A DNA stretch of 51,589 nucleotides from Chitinivorax sp. B. GTDB lineage: Bacteria > Pseudomonadota > Gammaproteobacteria > Burkholderiales > SCOH01. This document shows positions 33,041 to 42,211 of the stretch, piece after piece. Both the position numbers and the translations under genes were made by a program. Under the pieces are notes generated by a model, which was given only the letters and a program-made list of their open reading frames with translations, searched no databases and was not told the DNA's origin. Each line of letters starts with the position of its first letter. Within the stretch, counting starts at the first letter, position 1. The DNA is taken from positions 1-51,589 of the forward strand of contig NZ_SCOH01000038.1 of the NCBI RefSeq assembly GCF_005503445.1. The letters are read 5' to 3'.

Positions 33041-34228
33041 ATGCGACAGCACTATCCAAGAATCGCAACGCTCGCGCCCCTGGCAGCCTTAATCCTGGCT
33101 GCATGCGGCAAACCGGCTGAAAATGGCATGCATGGCATGCCGCCGCCGGAAGTCAACACATACAAGGTACAAACACAAGATCTACCCGTTTCATTCGAGT
33201 ATGTCGGTGAGACCGCTGGCTCGAAGGAAGTTGAAATTCGTGGGCGGGTGAACGGTATTCTGGAACAGCGTGCGTATGAAGAAGGCAGCATGGTAAAAGC
33301 CGGGCAGACACTGTTCGTAATTGACCCGAAGCCTTATGAAGCACAATCGGCGGCGGCTGAGGCGGATGTCGCCAGTGCGGAGGCGCGTTTGGCACAAGCC
33401 AAGCGTGAAGTTGCACGGCTGAAACCTTTGATTGAGCAAAAGGCGACCAGTCAAAAGGAATATGACGATGCGCTGTCAAATGAACAATTGGCTGCTGCCT
33501 CGTTGAAAGCCACCCAGGCACGATTGAAAGAGGCGCGTCTGAATCTGGGGTATACCCGTGTCACCGCCCCGGTTTCCGGCATTACAGGCAAGGCCGCCAA
33601 GTCGGAAGGCAGTCTGGTCAGTGCCACAGGGGATAGTTTATTGACGACAGTCGTACAGGTTGATCCGCTGTATGTGAATTTCGGTATTGCTGAAGATGAT
33701 CATCTGAAACTGTCTCGTGAGGCGGCGGTCGGTAAGATCAAACTGCCGGAAGGCGGCAAGTATCAGGTTTCGCTGCGGCTATCGGACGGTAGCGCGTTTG
33801 AACAGACCGGCAAGCTGAATTTCACCGATGCACGGGTCAATAATCAGACCGGTACGATCGATGCCCGGGCTGAACTGGCTAACCCAGGTGCCAAACTGAA
33901 ATCGGGGCAATTCGTGCGGGTGATGCTGTCTGGTGCGGTACGACCCAATGCAGTGGCGGTACCGCAGGGTGCCGTGCTGGAAAGCGGCCAAGGTAAATTT
34001 GTCTATGTGATCGGTAAAGGCAAGGACGGTGCCAGCGTAGCCGAAATCCGTAATGTACAGGTGGGCGAGTGGGTCAACCTGGATAAGGGGGCCAAGGGCT
34101 GGATTGTACGTGATGGTCTGAAAGCCGGTGAAATGGTCATTCTCGACAATCTGGTGAAGGTCCGTCCAGGAGCGCCGGTGAAGCTCGCCACACCTGGGCA
34201 GGTACCTGCCAGCAAGCCGCAGGCTTAA
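33041..34228 (+). CDS. acrA: RND efflux periplasmic adaptor (AcrA/MexA type)
   Basis: Membrane-fusion lipoprotein that bridges the inner-membrane pump and the outer-membrane channel. A 395-residue protein with lipoprotein signal ALILAACGKPA (acylated Cys). Then barrel-sandwich (YVGETAGSKEVEIRGRVNG, VKAGQTLFVIDP), coiled-coil hairpin (DVASAEARLAQAKREVARL ... EQKATSQKEYDDALSNEQLA), returning lipoyl half (LNLGYTRVTAPVSGITGKA), and beta-barrel and membrane-proximal domains (LKSGQFVRVMLSG, VPQGAVLESGQGKFVYVI). ATG 33041 has GGAG six bases upstream. It starts the operon with acrB 16 bases later. Confidence 0.96.
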   Translation: MRQHYPRIATLAPLAALILAACGKPAENGMHGMPPPEVNTYKVQTQDLPVSFEYVGETAGSKEVEIRGRVNGILEQRAYEEGSMVKAGQTLFVIDPKPYEAQSAAAEADVASAEARLAQAKREVARLKPLIEQKATSQKEYDDALSNEQLAAASLKATQARLKEARLNLGYTRVTAPVSGITGKAAKSEGSLVSATGDSLLTTVVQVDPLYVNFGIAEDDHLKLSREAAVGKIKLPEGGKYQVSLRLSDGSAFEQTGKLNFTDARVNNQTGTIDARAELANPGAKLKSGQFVRVMLSGAVRPNAVAVPQGAVLESGQGKFVYVIGKGKDGASVAEIRNVQVGEWVNLDKGAKGWIVRDGLKAGEMVILDNLVKVRPGAPVKLATPGQVPASKPQA

Positions 34229-34244
34229 GCAAGGGGCTTAATTC

Positions 34245-37200
34245 ATGTTTTCTCGTTTTTTTATTGATCGCCCCATTTTCGCGGCGGTGATCTCAATTTT
34301 CATCATGCTCGCCGGCTTGGCTGCGATGCGGGTGTTGCCGATCGCGCAATATCCCGAGATTGCACCGCCTGTCGTTTCGGTGCGTGCTGTCTATCCTGGG
34401 GCCTCGGCAGAGGTGTTGGAGCAGACGGTGGCAGCCCCACTGGAAAACCAGATCAATGGCGTGGAACACATGCTGTATATGAATTCGACCTCTGCCGGTA
34501 ACGGTGCGGTGGAAATTCAGGTGACTTTTGAAATTGGCACCGATGTGGACCAGGCTGCACTCAACGTCAATAACCGTGTCAAGCAGGCGGAAGCCCGATT
34601 GCCGCAGGAAGTTCGGCGGCAGGGTGTGACGGTGGAGAAGGGTAGTTCGGCTTTCTTGCAGGTATTGGCGTTCTACAGCCCGGATGGTCGTTACAGCGAT
34701 TTGTATACTTCAAATTATGTCACGCAAAACGTGCTGGATCGCGTCAAGCGTATTCCAGGCACCACCAACGTACAGATCTTTGGTGCCAAGGACTATGCAA
34801 TGCGTATCTGGATCAAACCGGATCGCATGACGCAGTTGAAAATGACCACCGATGAGTTGATCGCGGCCATCAACCAGCAAAACGCGCAGTTTGCACCGGG
34901 CAAGATCGGTCAGTCGCCGAACGAAGCAGGGCAGGAACTGGTGTATTCAATCACCACGCGCGGTCGGATGGCAGATGTGAAGGAGTTTGAAAACATCATC
35001 GTACGGGCCAATCCTGCCGGTAACATCAAGTTGAAGGATGTTGCACGCGTAGAGCTGGGCGCGAAGGACAACGACTTTATCGGTCGTTACAACGGCAAGC
35101 CTGCGGTGCTGTTAGGTATTTTCCTGCAGCCGGGCGCGAATGCGCTGGACGTGGCTGACGAAGTGAAACGCAACATTTCCGAAATGGCTGAGCAGTTCCC
35201 GCAAGGTTTGACTTATGCCATCCCTTATGACACCACACGATTTGTGGAAGTGTCGATCAAGGAGGTGTTGAAAACTCTCGGCGAAGCAATGGTACTGGTA
35301 TTCCTGGTGGTGTACCTGTTCCTGCAGAACTGGCGAGCAACATTGATCCCGACCATTGCGGTGCCGGTGTCATTGATTGGTACGTTTGCTGGCTTGTTAA
35401 TGCTGGGTTACTCAATCAACACACTGACCTTGTTCGGGATGGTGCTGGCGATTGGTATCGTGGTGGATGATGCGATTGTCGTGCTGGAAAACGTCGAACG
35501 TATCATGCATGAAGAACATGTCTCCGCCCATGCAGCAGCCGTCAAGGCAATGCGTGAAGTGACCGGGCCGGTGATCGCGATTGTGCTGGTGCTGACGGCG
35601 GTGTTCGTGCCGATTGCCTTCCTGGGTGGGTTGACTGGTGAGTTGTATCGTCAATTCGCGATCACCATTTCGATTGCAGTGGGTATCTCAGGCCTGGTGG
35701 CGTTGACACTGACCCCAAGTCTGTGCGTACTGATTTTGAAGCGCGAACACAAAGCACCGGGCCGCTTCTTCACTTGGTTCAACAACTGGTTTGAGCGTGT
35801 AACCCACCGCTATGTCGGCGGGGTGAGCTGGATGTTGCGTCGTTCGCTGATTGGCATGTTGTTGTTTGGTGGCATGGTGGCGATGACCGCAGGCCTGTGG
35901 AAGACAACACCTGGTTCGTTGGTTCCGGAAGAAGATCAGGGTTACTACATCGCAGCGGTGTTCCTGCCCGATGGCGCCACATTGCAGCGTACCGACAAGG
36001 TTGTGCAGGAAGTGATTGGGGCGATTCAGTCCAATTCTGCCAACCAGCACGTGATGTCTTTTGCTGGTATGGATTTCCTGGGTGGTGGCTTCCGTAACTC
36101 GGCTGCCACGATCTTTGTCTCACAAAAGCCATGGGATGAGCGTACGGTAAAAGCCAGTGATCTAGTTGGTGAGCTGTTTATGAAGACCGCGCATATCAAG
36201 GAGGCATTGGTATTGGCCTTCAACCCGCCAGCCATCTTTGGCCTGGGTAGTGCCGGTGGTTTCGACTTCTACATCCAGAACCGGGGTGAAGGTGGCGCCA
36301 AACGCCTGAACGAAGTGGCGCAACAGTTCATGGAACGTGCCAACAAAGATCCGATGCTGGCAGGGGTCAATACCTTGTGGCGTGCTGCTACACCACAGTT
36401 GTATGTGGACGTGGACCGTGAAAAGGCGGCATCGCTGGGTGTATCGCTGGATAATGTGTTCAACACCTTGTCCGCCATGCTGGGTAACTACTATGTCAAT
36501 GACTTCAACAAGTATGGCCGTACCTGGCAGGTGTTGATGTCTGCTGATTCCAAGTACCGCATGCGCCCTGAAGATATTGGTTCTATGTATGTGAAGTCGA
36601 CGTCGGGCAAGATGGTTCCATTGTCGGCCTTCACCAAGGTGGAATACACCTCGGGGCCGGAAACGCTGAACCGTTTCAACAACCTGCCTGCCGTACATTT
36701 GATGGGATCGGGTGCGCCGGGTGTCAGCTCAGGTCAAGCGATTGCCCGTATCGAACAGATCGCGAAGGAGGTCCTGCCACCTGACTTTACCTATGACTGG
36801 GGTGGTGCCTCTTATCAGGAGAAGCGCTCTGGTGGTACGTCTGGTCTGGCGATCGGAATGGCCGCGATCATGGTGTTCCTGATCCTGGCAGCACAGTACG
36901 AGAAGTGGTCGATGCCATTGTCCGTCATGCTGGCCCTACCGTTCGGTACCTTTGGTGCATTGGCTGCCGTGTGGTTGCGGGACATGAGTAATGACGTGTA
37001 CTTCCAGATTGGCTTGGTAACCTTGCTGGGCTTGGCGGCGAAGAATGCGATCTTGATTGTGGAGTTCGCGGTACTCAAGAAGAACGAAGGCCTCTCAACA
37101 GTGGAAGCGGCACGGGAAGCAGCACGACTGCGCTTCCGTCCGATTCTGATGACTTCACTGGCCTTCATTTTGGGCGTGGTGCCGTTGGCCTTCTCGTCCG

Positions 37201-37388
37201 GTGCGGGCGCGGCATCCCGTCAATCGGTAGGGACCGGGGTAATGGGTGGGATGTTGGCGGCAACCTTCCTGGCCATCTTCTTTGTACCGCTGTTTTATAA
37301 GTTGATCACTGACTTGTTTGCCAAGAAGTCGAAAAACGAAGATGTGATCCCGGTCGAGCGTACGACCACGGAGGAACCCTATGCGTAA
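34245..37388 (+). CDS. acrB: RND multidrug efflux pump (AcrB/MexB type)
   Basis: Proton-driven trimeric inner-membrane pump with broad drug substrates. The 1047-residue length equals the HAE-1 family. N-terminal FSRFFIDRPIFAAVISIFIM, the adjacent aspartates in GIVVDDAIVVLENVERIM (proton relay), the conserved lysine in LLGLAAKNAILIVEFAVLK, and two large periplasmic porter and docking loops (after the first and seventh transmembrane helices) are visible. ATG 34245 follows AAGGGG. The stop overlaps the channel gene by eight bases. The substrate range cannot be read from the sequence; HAE-1 pumps export antibiotics, dyes, detergents and fatty acids. Confidence 0.97.
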   Translation: MFSRFFIDRPIFAAVISIFIMLAGLAAMRVLPIAQYPEIAPPVVSVRAVYPGASAEVLEQTVAAPLENQINGVEHMLYMNSTSAGNGAVEIQVTFEIGTDVDQAALNVNNRVKQAEARLPQEVRRQGVTVEKGSSAFLQVLAFYSPDGRYSDLYTSNYVTQNVLDRVKRIPGTTNVQIFGAKDYAMRIWIKPDRMTQLKMTTDELIAAINQQNAQFAPGKIGQSPNEAGQELVYSITTRGRMADVKEFENIIVRANPAGNIKLKDVARVELGAKDNDFIGRYNGKPAVLLGIFLQPGANALDVADEVKRNISEMAEQFPQGLTYAIPYDTTRFVEVSIKEVLKTLGEAMVLVFLVVYLFLQNWRATLIPTIAVPVSLIGTFAGLLMLGYSINTLTLFGMVLAIGIVVDDAIVVLENVERIMHEEHVSAHAAAVKAMREVTGPVIAIVLVLTAVFVPIAFLGGLTGELYRQFAITISIAVGISGLVALTLTPSLCVLILKREHKAPGRFFTWFNNWFERVTHRYVGGVSWMLRRSLIGMLLFGGMVAMTAGLWKTTPGSLVPEEDQGYYIAAVFLPDGATLQRTDKVVQEVIGAIQSNSANQHVMSFAGMDFLGGGFRNSAATIFVSQKPWDERTVKASDLVGELFMKTAHIKEALVLAFNPPAIFGLGSAGGFDFYIQNRGEGGAKRLNEVAQQFMERANKDPMLAGVNTLWRAATPQLYVDVDREKAASLGVSLDNVFNTLSAMLGNYYVNDFNKYGRTWQVLMSADSKYRMRPEDIGSMYVKSTSGKMVPLSAFTKVEYTSGPETLNRFNNLPAVHLMGSGAPGVSSGQAIARIEQIAKEVLPPDFTYDWGGASYQEKRSGGTSGLAIGMAAIMVFLILAAQYEKWSMPLSVMLALPFGTFGALAAVWLRDMSNDVYFQIGLVTLLGLAAKNAILIVEFAVLKKNEGLSTVEAAREAARLRFRPILMTSLAFILGVVPLAFSSGAGAASRQSVGTGVMGGMLAATFLAIFFVPLFYKLITDLFAKKSKNEDVIPVERTTTEEPYA

Positions 37389-38796
37389 TTCCCTCACCCT
37401 TGCCGTTGCATTGACGGTGTTGGCGGGCTGCGCCAGTGGGCCGGATTACCAGCGCCCAGCGCTGGACCTGCCGGCCGCTGTCCGCACGGAGAACAAGCCG
37501 CTTGAATTGTCGCGCTGGTGGGCAGCGTTCAACGATGCCACGTTGAACAGCCTGATTGATGATGCCTTGCAGCACAATCAGGATCTGAAAATTGCCAGTG
37601 CGCGTGTTGAAGAAGCGCGTGCCCTGGTCGATTCCAGCCGTGTTGCTTATCTGCCACAGCTGGATGCAGCGATGACCAGTTCACGGACCCGGCCTAGTCA
37701 TCGTACTGCTGGCTATCAGGCAGGTTCGCCCAATCAGGTGACCAATCATCAGGCCACGTTGAATGTGTCCTATGAGTTAGATCTGTGGGGCAAAATTCGG
37801 CGTGCCAATGAGGCCGCCGATGCCGAACTGCTGAGCAGTCGTGAAGCCAAACATGCGGCACAGGCAGCCATCGCTGCTCAGGTCGCGCAGACATACTTCC
37901 AGTTGCGCGCGCTGGATAAGAAAGTCGAGCTGGCCAGCAAAACGCTGGATACCCGTGACGAAGCGATGAAGTTGCAGCAGGCTCGGTTCAAGTCGGGTGT
38001 GATTTCGTCACTGGATTTGTCGCAAGCTGAGAGCGAGCGTGAGGCCATTGCGGTGGCTTTGCCCAGCCTGAAAGCAGCTCAATCCAAAACCGAGCGGGCC
38101 TTGGCCTTGCTGGTGGGCCGATCGCCGAAGGATATTGTAGAAGGCCGTGTAGCGCGGCCGCAAGCGGATGCGGCATGGCCGACCTTGCCAACCGTGCCAG
38201 CTGGACTGACAGCGGATGTTCTGACACAGCGTCCTGACGTACGCCAGGCCGAAGCAGGTCTGGTTGCTGCGAATGCACGAATTGGTGAGGCGCGGGCGCA
38301 GTATTACCCCTCAATATCACTGACCGGTGCATTCGGTAGTGCCAGCGAGTCGTTGTCAAAGTTATTCACCGGTGACGCATTGATGTGGAATGTGGCAGGT
38401 TCGCTGGTGCAGCCGTTGGTGGGTTTGAAGCGTATCGATGCACAGGTCAATCAGGTTGAAGCCCGCAAAGTTCAACAGCAGGCCAGTTATGTAAAGACGG
38501 TACAGACCGCCTTCAAAGAGGCCCTGGATGCGTTGACCAGTCGTAGCGCCGCCGTTGAGGTACAAACTGCCCAAAACCGTCGGCTGCAATCGTTGACGCA
38601 GGCGACCAAACTGGCTTCGTTGCGATATCAGGCTGGCCAGGGCAGTTACCTGGAGCTGTTGGACTCGCAACGTAATCTGTATTCAACCGATCTTGATCGT
38701 GTGGACGCAGAGTTTGCCGCCTTGAATGCGACGGTGGATGTGTTCCGTGCGTTTGGTGGTGGCTGGGCGACCGATGAAAAAGTGGCGGCAAAATAA
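37381..38796 (+). CDS. oprM: Outer-membrane efflux channel lipoprotein (OprM/NodT family)
   Basis: A 471-residue TolC-like trimeric channel. Lipoprotein signal VLAGCASGPDYQRPAL with the typical PDYxRP start. Two repeats of the outer-membrane efflux domain follow: RWWAAFNDATLNSLIDDALQHNQDLKIA-like first half (pieces NQDLKIASARVEEARA, VSYELDLWGKIRRANEAAD) and second half (DVLTQRPDVRQAEAGLVAANARIGEARAQ, YQAGQGSYLELLDSQRNLY). It closes the acrAB-oprM tripartite pump. GGAGG lies six bases before the ATG at 37381, inside the end of acrB. A strong terminator follows at 38868. Confidence 0.95.
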   Translation: MRNSLTLAVALTVLAGCASGPDYQRPALDLPAAVRTENKPLELSRWWAAFNDATLNSLIDDALQHNQDLKIASARVEEARALVDSSRVAYLPQLDAAMTSSRTRPSHRTAGYQAGSPNQVTNHQATLNVSYELDLWGKIRRANEAADAELLSSREAKHAAQAAIAAQVAQTYFQLRALDKKVELASKTLDTRDEAMKLQQARFKSGVISSLDLSQAESEREAIAVALPSLKAAQSKTERALALLVGRSPKDIVEGRVARPQADAAWPTLPTVPAGLTADVLTQRPDVRQAEAGLVAANARIGEARAQYYPSISLTGAFGSASESLSKLFTGDALMWNVAGSLVQPLVGLKRIDAQVNQVEARKVQQQASYVKTVQTAFKEALDALTSRSAAVEVQTAQNRRLQSLTQATKLASLRYQAGQGSYLELLDSQRNLYSTDLDRVDAEFAALNATVDVFRAFGGGWATDEKVAAK

Positions 38797-38867
38797 ATCA
38801 ATGTGACATGCAATGCCTAGTTGAGGTCGAGCAGGGCAATGTCTGCAGTGCCTGACTGTCAGTAAAT

Positions 38868-38895
38868 CGGCCCGGATGTTCCGGGCCGCTTCTTT
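38868..38895 (+). terminator. Intrinsic terminator of the efflux operon
   Basis: CGGCCCGGA (38868-38876) pairs with TCCGGGCCG (38880-38888) around a TGT loop, nine perfect pairs, followed by the T-rich CTTCTTTA. It lies about 70 bases after the oprM stop. Confidence 0.8.
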
Positions 38896-39014
38896 ATACA
38901 AAATGTCTTGCTGCCTTTGCGGCATATCAAGACTTGACGCCAGCTTTGGGTTCGATTGGGGCGGCGTGGTAGAATTCTGCTCTTTCCTGACTCAAGCACT
39001 TAAACGAGGTCATC

Positions 39015-39740
39015 ATGGCTGGTCATTCCAAATGGGCCAATATCCAACACCGTAAAGGCCGCCAAGACGCCAAACGCGGCAAGGTGTTCACCAAACTGAT
39101 CAAGGAAGTCACCGTTGCTGCCAAGATGGGCGGAGGTGACATCAATTTCAATCCACGTCTGCGCTTGGCTGTTGACAAGGCCAAAGAAGAAAACATGCCA
39201 GCCGACAATATTGATCGTGCCATCAAGCGTGGTACCGGCGAGTTGGAAGGTGTGACCTATGAAGAGGCACGTTACGAAGGTTATGGCATTGGTGGTGCCG
39301 CCGTGATGGTGGATTGCCTGACCGATAACAAAACCCGTACCGTTGCCGATGTACGCCATGCATTTTCCAAATATGGTGGCAATATGGGGACCGACGGTTG
39401 TGTGTCATTCCAGTTCAAGCATTGTGGTTATCTGATTTATGCTCCAGGTGTGAATGAAGACGCAATCATGGAAGCGGCGCTGGAGGCTGGTGCTGAGGAC
39501 GTCGTGACCAATGATGATGGTTCGATCGAAGTCATCACGCCACCCTATGAATTCACAACTGTCAAGGAAGTACTGGAAAAAGCCGGGTTCAAAGCAGAAA
39601 TGGGTGAGGTCACCATGAAACCATTGAATGAAACTGAGTTGACCGGTGACGATGCCGTCAGGATGCAAAAGCTGTTGGATGTATTGGATGCGCTGGATGA
39701 CGTGCAAGAGGTCTATACTTCTGCCTTGATGAGCGAATAA
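39015..39740 (+). CDS. yebC: YebC/PmpR family protein
   Basis: A 241-residue protein of the YebC/TACO1 family. The start [21 protein letters not shown] and the body ([55 protein letters not shown]) are unmistakable. Members were described as transcriptional regulators (PmpR) and, more recently, as translation factors that relieve ribosome stalling; the second role fits their near-universal conservation. The ATG at 39015 has GAGG upstream. No ruvC is next to it, unlike many genomes. A strong terminator follows. Confidence 0.95.
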   Translation: MAGHSKWANIQHRKGRQDAKRGKVFTKLIKEVTVAAKMGGGDINFNPRLRLAVDKAKEENMPADNIDRAIKRGTGELEGVTYEEARYEGYGIGGAAVMVDCLTDNKTRTVADVRHAFSKYGGNMGTDGCVSFQFKHCGYLIYAPGVNEDAIMEAALEAGAEDVVTNDDGSIEVITPPYEFTTVKEVLEKAGFKAEMGEVTMKPLNETELTGDDAVRMQKLLDVLDALDDVQEVYTSALMSE

Positions 39741-39760
39741 CATATTCCCTGTCAGCGAAA

Positions 39761-39785
39761 AGCCCAGCATCAAGCTGGGCTTTTT
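39761..39785 (+). terminator. Intrinsic terminator after yebC
   Basis: AGCCCAGC (39761-39768) pairs with GCTGGGCT (39774-39781) around ATCAA, followed by T residues to 39785 and preceded by AAA, so it could also act in the other direction. Confidence 0.88.
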
Positions 39786-39892
39786 CATTGGCATGCTTGC
39801 GACCGATAACAAGGTCGGCCGAATTGTCGTAGCACGTATCTTGTGCGACAGTATCTCTTTTACCCTGTCGACAACCTCAACTGATCGCTGTC

Positions 39893-40780
39893 ATGTACAA
39901 ATACCTGGAAGATTTCGTCGGCAACACGCCGCTGGTGAAACTCAAGCGCCTGCCTGGAAAGACCGGTAATACCATTCTGGTCAAGCTGGAAGGCAACAAC
40001 CCGGCTGGTTCGGTGAAGGATCGTCCTGCTTTAAGCATGATTCGTCGCGCAGAGGCGCGTGGGCAGATCAAGCCGGGGGACACACTGATCGAGGCGACCA
40101 GTGGCAATACTGGCATTGCATTGGCCATGGCAGCGGCGATGATGGGTTACCGAATGGTATTGATCATGCCTGAGCATCTATCGGTTGAACGTCGCCAAAC
40201 CATGAAGGCGTTTGGTGCAGAGCTGGTGCTGGTGTCCAAGACGCAAGGCATGGAAGGTGCGCGGGATTTGGCGGAGCAGATGGTACGCGATGGGCGTGGC
40301 TTGATTCTGGATCAGTTTGCCAACCCGGATAACCCACAAGCGCACTATGAAGGGACTGGGCCCGAGATCTGGCGTGATACACAAGGCCAAATCACCCATT
40401 TTGTCAGTAGTATGGGGACGACTGGTACCATCATGGGTACCGGTCGCTATTTGAAAGAGCAATGTTCGACCATACAGATTATTGGCGTGCAACCCTGTGA
40501 TGGTGCACAGATTCCTGGAATTCGAAAATGGCCACCAGAATATGTGCCGGCCATCTGCCAGTGGGACAAGATCGACCGCATGATGGAAGTGACCCAGGCG
40601 GAAGCGGAAGAGATGACACGCCGATTGGCTAGGGAAGAAGGCATTTTTGCTGGTATTTCATCAGGTGGTGCATTGGCTGCCGCGTTGCGCTTGTCGGCAG
40701 AAGTAGAAGGTGCGACGATCGTATCGATAGTCTGTGACCGCGGCGATCGTTATCTTTCCACCGGCGTTTTCCCGGCTTAA
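39893..40780 (+). CDS. cysM: Cysteine synthase B
   Basis: PLP enzyme making cysteine (or S-sulfocysteine from thiosulfate) from O-acetylserine. The PLP lysine lies in NNPAGSVKDRPAL, the phosphate-binding and substrate loop in IEATSGNTGIALAMAAAM, the glycine loop in SSMGTTGTIMGTGRYL, and the C-terminal serine in GISSGGALAAALRL. The CysM type rather than CysK is indicated by DQFANPDNPQAHYEGTGPEI, WPPEYVP and the 295-residue length. The start is ATG 39893, with no strong ribosome binding site. Single gene between the yebC terminator and the SemiSWEET gene 83 bases downstream. Confidence 0.95.
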   Translation: MYKYLEDFVGNTPLVKLKRLPGKTGNTILVKLEGNNPAGSVKDRPALSMIRRAEARGQIKPGDTLIEATSGNTGIALAMAAAMMGYRMVLIMPEHLSVERRQTMKAFGAELVLVSKTQGMEGARDLAEQMVRDGRGLILDQFANPDNPQAHYEGTGPEIWRDTQGQITHFVSSMGTTGTIMGTGRYLKEQCSTIQIIGVQPCDGAQIPGIRKWPPEYVPAICQWDKIDRMMEVTQAEAEEMTRRLAREEGIFAGISSGGALAAALRLSAEVEGATIVSIVCDRGDRYLSTGVFPA

Positions 40781-40863
40781 AAAAAGCGAGTGGTATCCGG
40801 TGATGTGTAACTGGATGCCGTATCTTTGCTTGATCCAATCAGAATAAAAACGATCTTTCTCTT

Positions 40864-41151
40864 ATGAATTCAATACCGGATTTGCTCGGCATGATTGCTG
40901 CCATCTGTACGACGGGGGCGTTTGTGCCTCAGGTGGTTCATGTTTGGCGGCGTAAATCTGCAAAGGATATCTCGTTCGGCATGTATAGCATCCTGGTTGT
41001 TGGTGTGCTGTTGTGGTTGATATATGGCGTCCTGATCCATTCTTGGCCGGTGATATTGGCCAATGCAGCAACACTGGTACTGGCACTGGCCATTTTGTTG
41101 CTGAAGATTTGGTACGAACGGCGGGACCGATGTGTATCGGAATCTACGTGA
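40864..41151 (+). CDS. SemiSWEET sugar transporter
   Basis: A 95-residue protein with three transmembrane helices and the PQ-loop motif, dimerising to form a sugar pore in the inner membrane. Helix 1 holds GAFVPQVVHVWRRKSAKDIS (PQ motif), helix 2 FGMYSILVVGVLLWLIYGVL, helix 3 VILANAATLVLALAILLLKI. The size and motif order fit bacterial SemiSWEETs, which carry sucrose or glucose down a gradient. It is 83 bases after cysM and likely a separate unit. Confidence 0.88.
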   Translation: MNSIPDLLGMIAAICTTGAFVPQVVHVWRRKSAKDISFGMYSILVVGVLLWLIYGVLIHSWPVILANAATLVLALAILLLKIWYERRDRCVSEST

Positions 41152-41464
41152 TAGGTCGACTAGGATCTACCACTATCAATGCCAGGTAAGGGAACACTCA
41201 ATCAGCCTGGCCTTTGGCTGCAAAATATTTGAAAAAATAGATGCCGGCAAATTCAATGATCGCGTTTGCAGGGTGTCATAGCCTGCCATCGTTGGTTATC
41301 ACGCTACAAGCCTTCCTGCCAGCCAGGAGACACACTTGAAAAAGGTTGTGTCGGTCGCAGGCCGTACAGGTTCTTCACCTTGAGTGTGGAATTTAAGTGT
41401 CCTGAGCACCATAAGGGATTCGAAACAACAAAATTGACATACGAGACCGGAAAGGAGAGCGGGG
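41152..41464. other. Intergenic stretch upstream of the DUF4256 gene
   Basis: About 310 bases without a recognisable gene. TTGACA occurs at about 41434-41439, but too close to the GTG start at 41465 to serve it with a standard -10. I see no RNA gene. Confidence 0.35.
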
Positions 41465-42010
41465 GTGAAAACAACACTGAACGATGATCTGATCAGGGTA
41501 TTGAAGAATCGGTTCGAGAAAAACATGGATCGTCACCGTGGATTGGACTGGAATGCCATTCTGGTGAAATTGGAAGCCAATGCGGAAAAATGCCAATCAC
41601 TCAGTGAAATGGAGCGAACAGGTGGTGAGCCGGATGTTATTGGTTATGAAGAGCAAACTGATGAATTCACTTTTTGCGATTGCTCACCTGAAAGTCCGGT
41701 AGGTCGACGTAGCCTTTGTTACGATCGTGATGCACTTGAATCAAGAAAAGAGAATAAACCTGGTGGTACTGCAGTTGATATGGCTGCTTCGATGGGAATA
41801 GAAGTTTTGACGGAAGATCAGTACCGAGCGTTGCAAAAGCTTGGGGAGTTCGACAGGAAAACTTCAAGCTGGGTGAAAACCCCATCAGGAATTCGAGAAC
41901 TTGGTGGCGCGCTCTTTTGCGACCGTCGCTATGACCATGTATTCGTTTATCACAACGGTGCCGAATCTTATTATTCTGCCCGAGGATTTCGTGGCCTGCT
42001 CAAGGTTTAG
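41465..42010 (+). CDS. DUF4256 family protein
   Basis: A 181-residue soluble protein that follows the DUF4256 pattern throughout: RFEKNMDRHRGLDWNAIL, MERTGGEPDVIGYE, FCDCSPESPVGRRSLCYDR, ASMGIEVLTEDQYRALQKLG, KTSSWVKTPSGIRELGGALFCDRRYDHVFVYHNGAESYYSARGFRG in pieces. The function is unknown; the high conservation of the whole chain suggests an enzyme-like fold. The start is GTG 41465 with GGAGAG eight bases upstream; no ATG start is available. No operon partner. Confidence 0.9.
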   Translation: MKTTLNDDLIRVLKNRFEKNMDRHRGLDWNAILVKLEANAEKCQSLSEMERTGGEPDVIGYEEQTDEFTFCDCSPESPVGRRSLCYDRDALESRKENKPGGTAVDMAASMGIEVLTEDQYRALQKLGEFDRKTSSWVKTPSGIRELGGALFCDRRYDHVFVYHNGAESYYSARGFRGLLKV

Positions 42011-42042
42011 ATCTTGAATGACCATAGGCATTTAGTCTGTCT

Positions 42043-42165
42043 GTGGCCTTGACCACTCGCCGCACTGGCTCCGTTGGACCGCAGGTGCCAATCGGTCTGG
42101 TACAGGAAAAAGATGAGTGGGGTAACGCGTGGTACAAAACTGCCCAGTACGAGAATTTTGAATGA
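42043..42165 (+). other. Possible gene remnant (40 codons)
   Basis: A short plus-strand frame opening at GTG 42043 encodes a peptide ending DEWGNAWYKTAQYENFE, which has a protein-like composition but no start signal and no match that I recognise. It may be the tail of a lost gene between the DUF4256 gene and the convergent secreted-protein gene. Confidence 0.2.
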
Positions 42166-42211
42166 TGCGTTTCCCCGATCATGCGCGCTTAAAAAGACTG
42201 AAAACAGCTAC

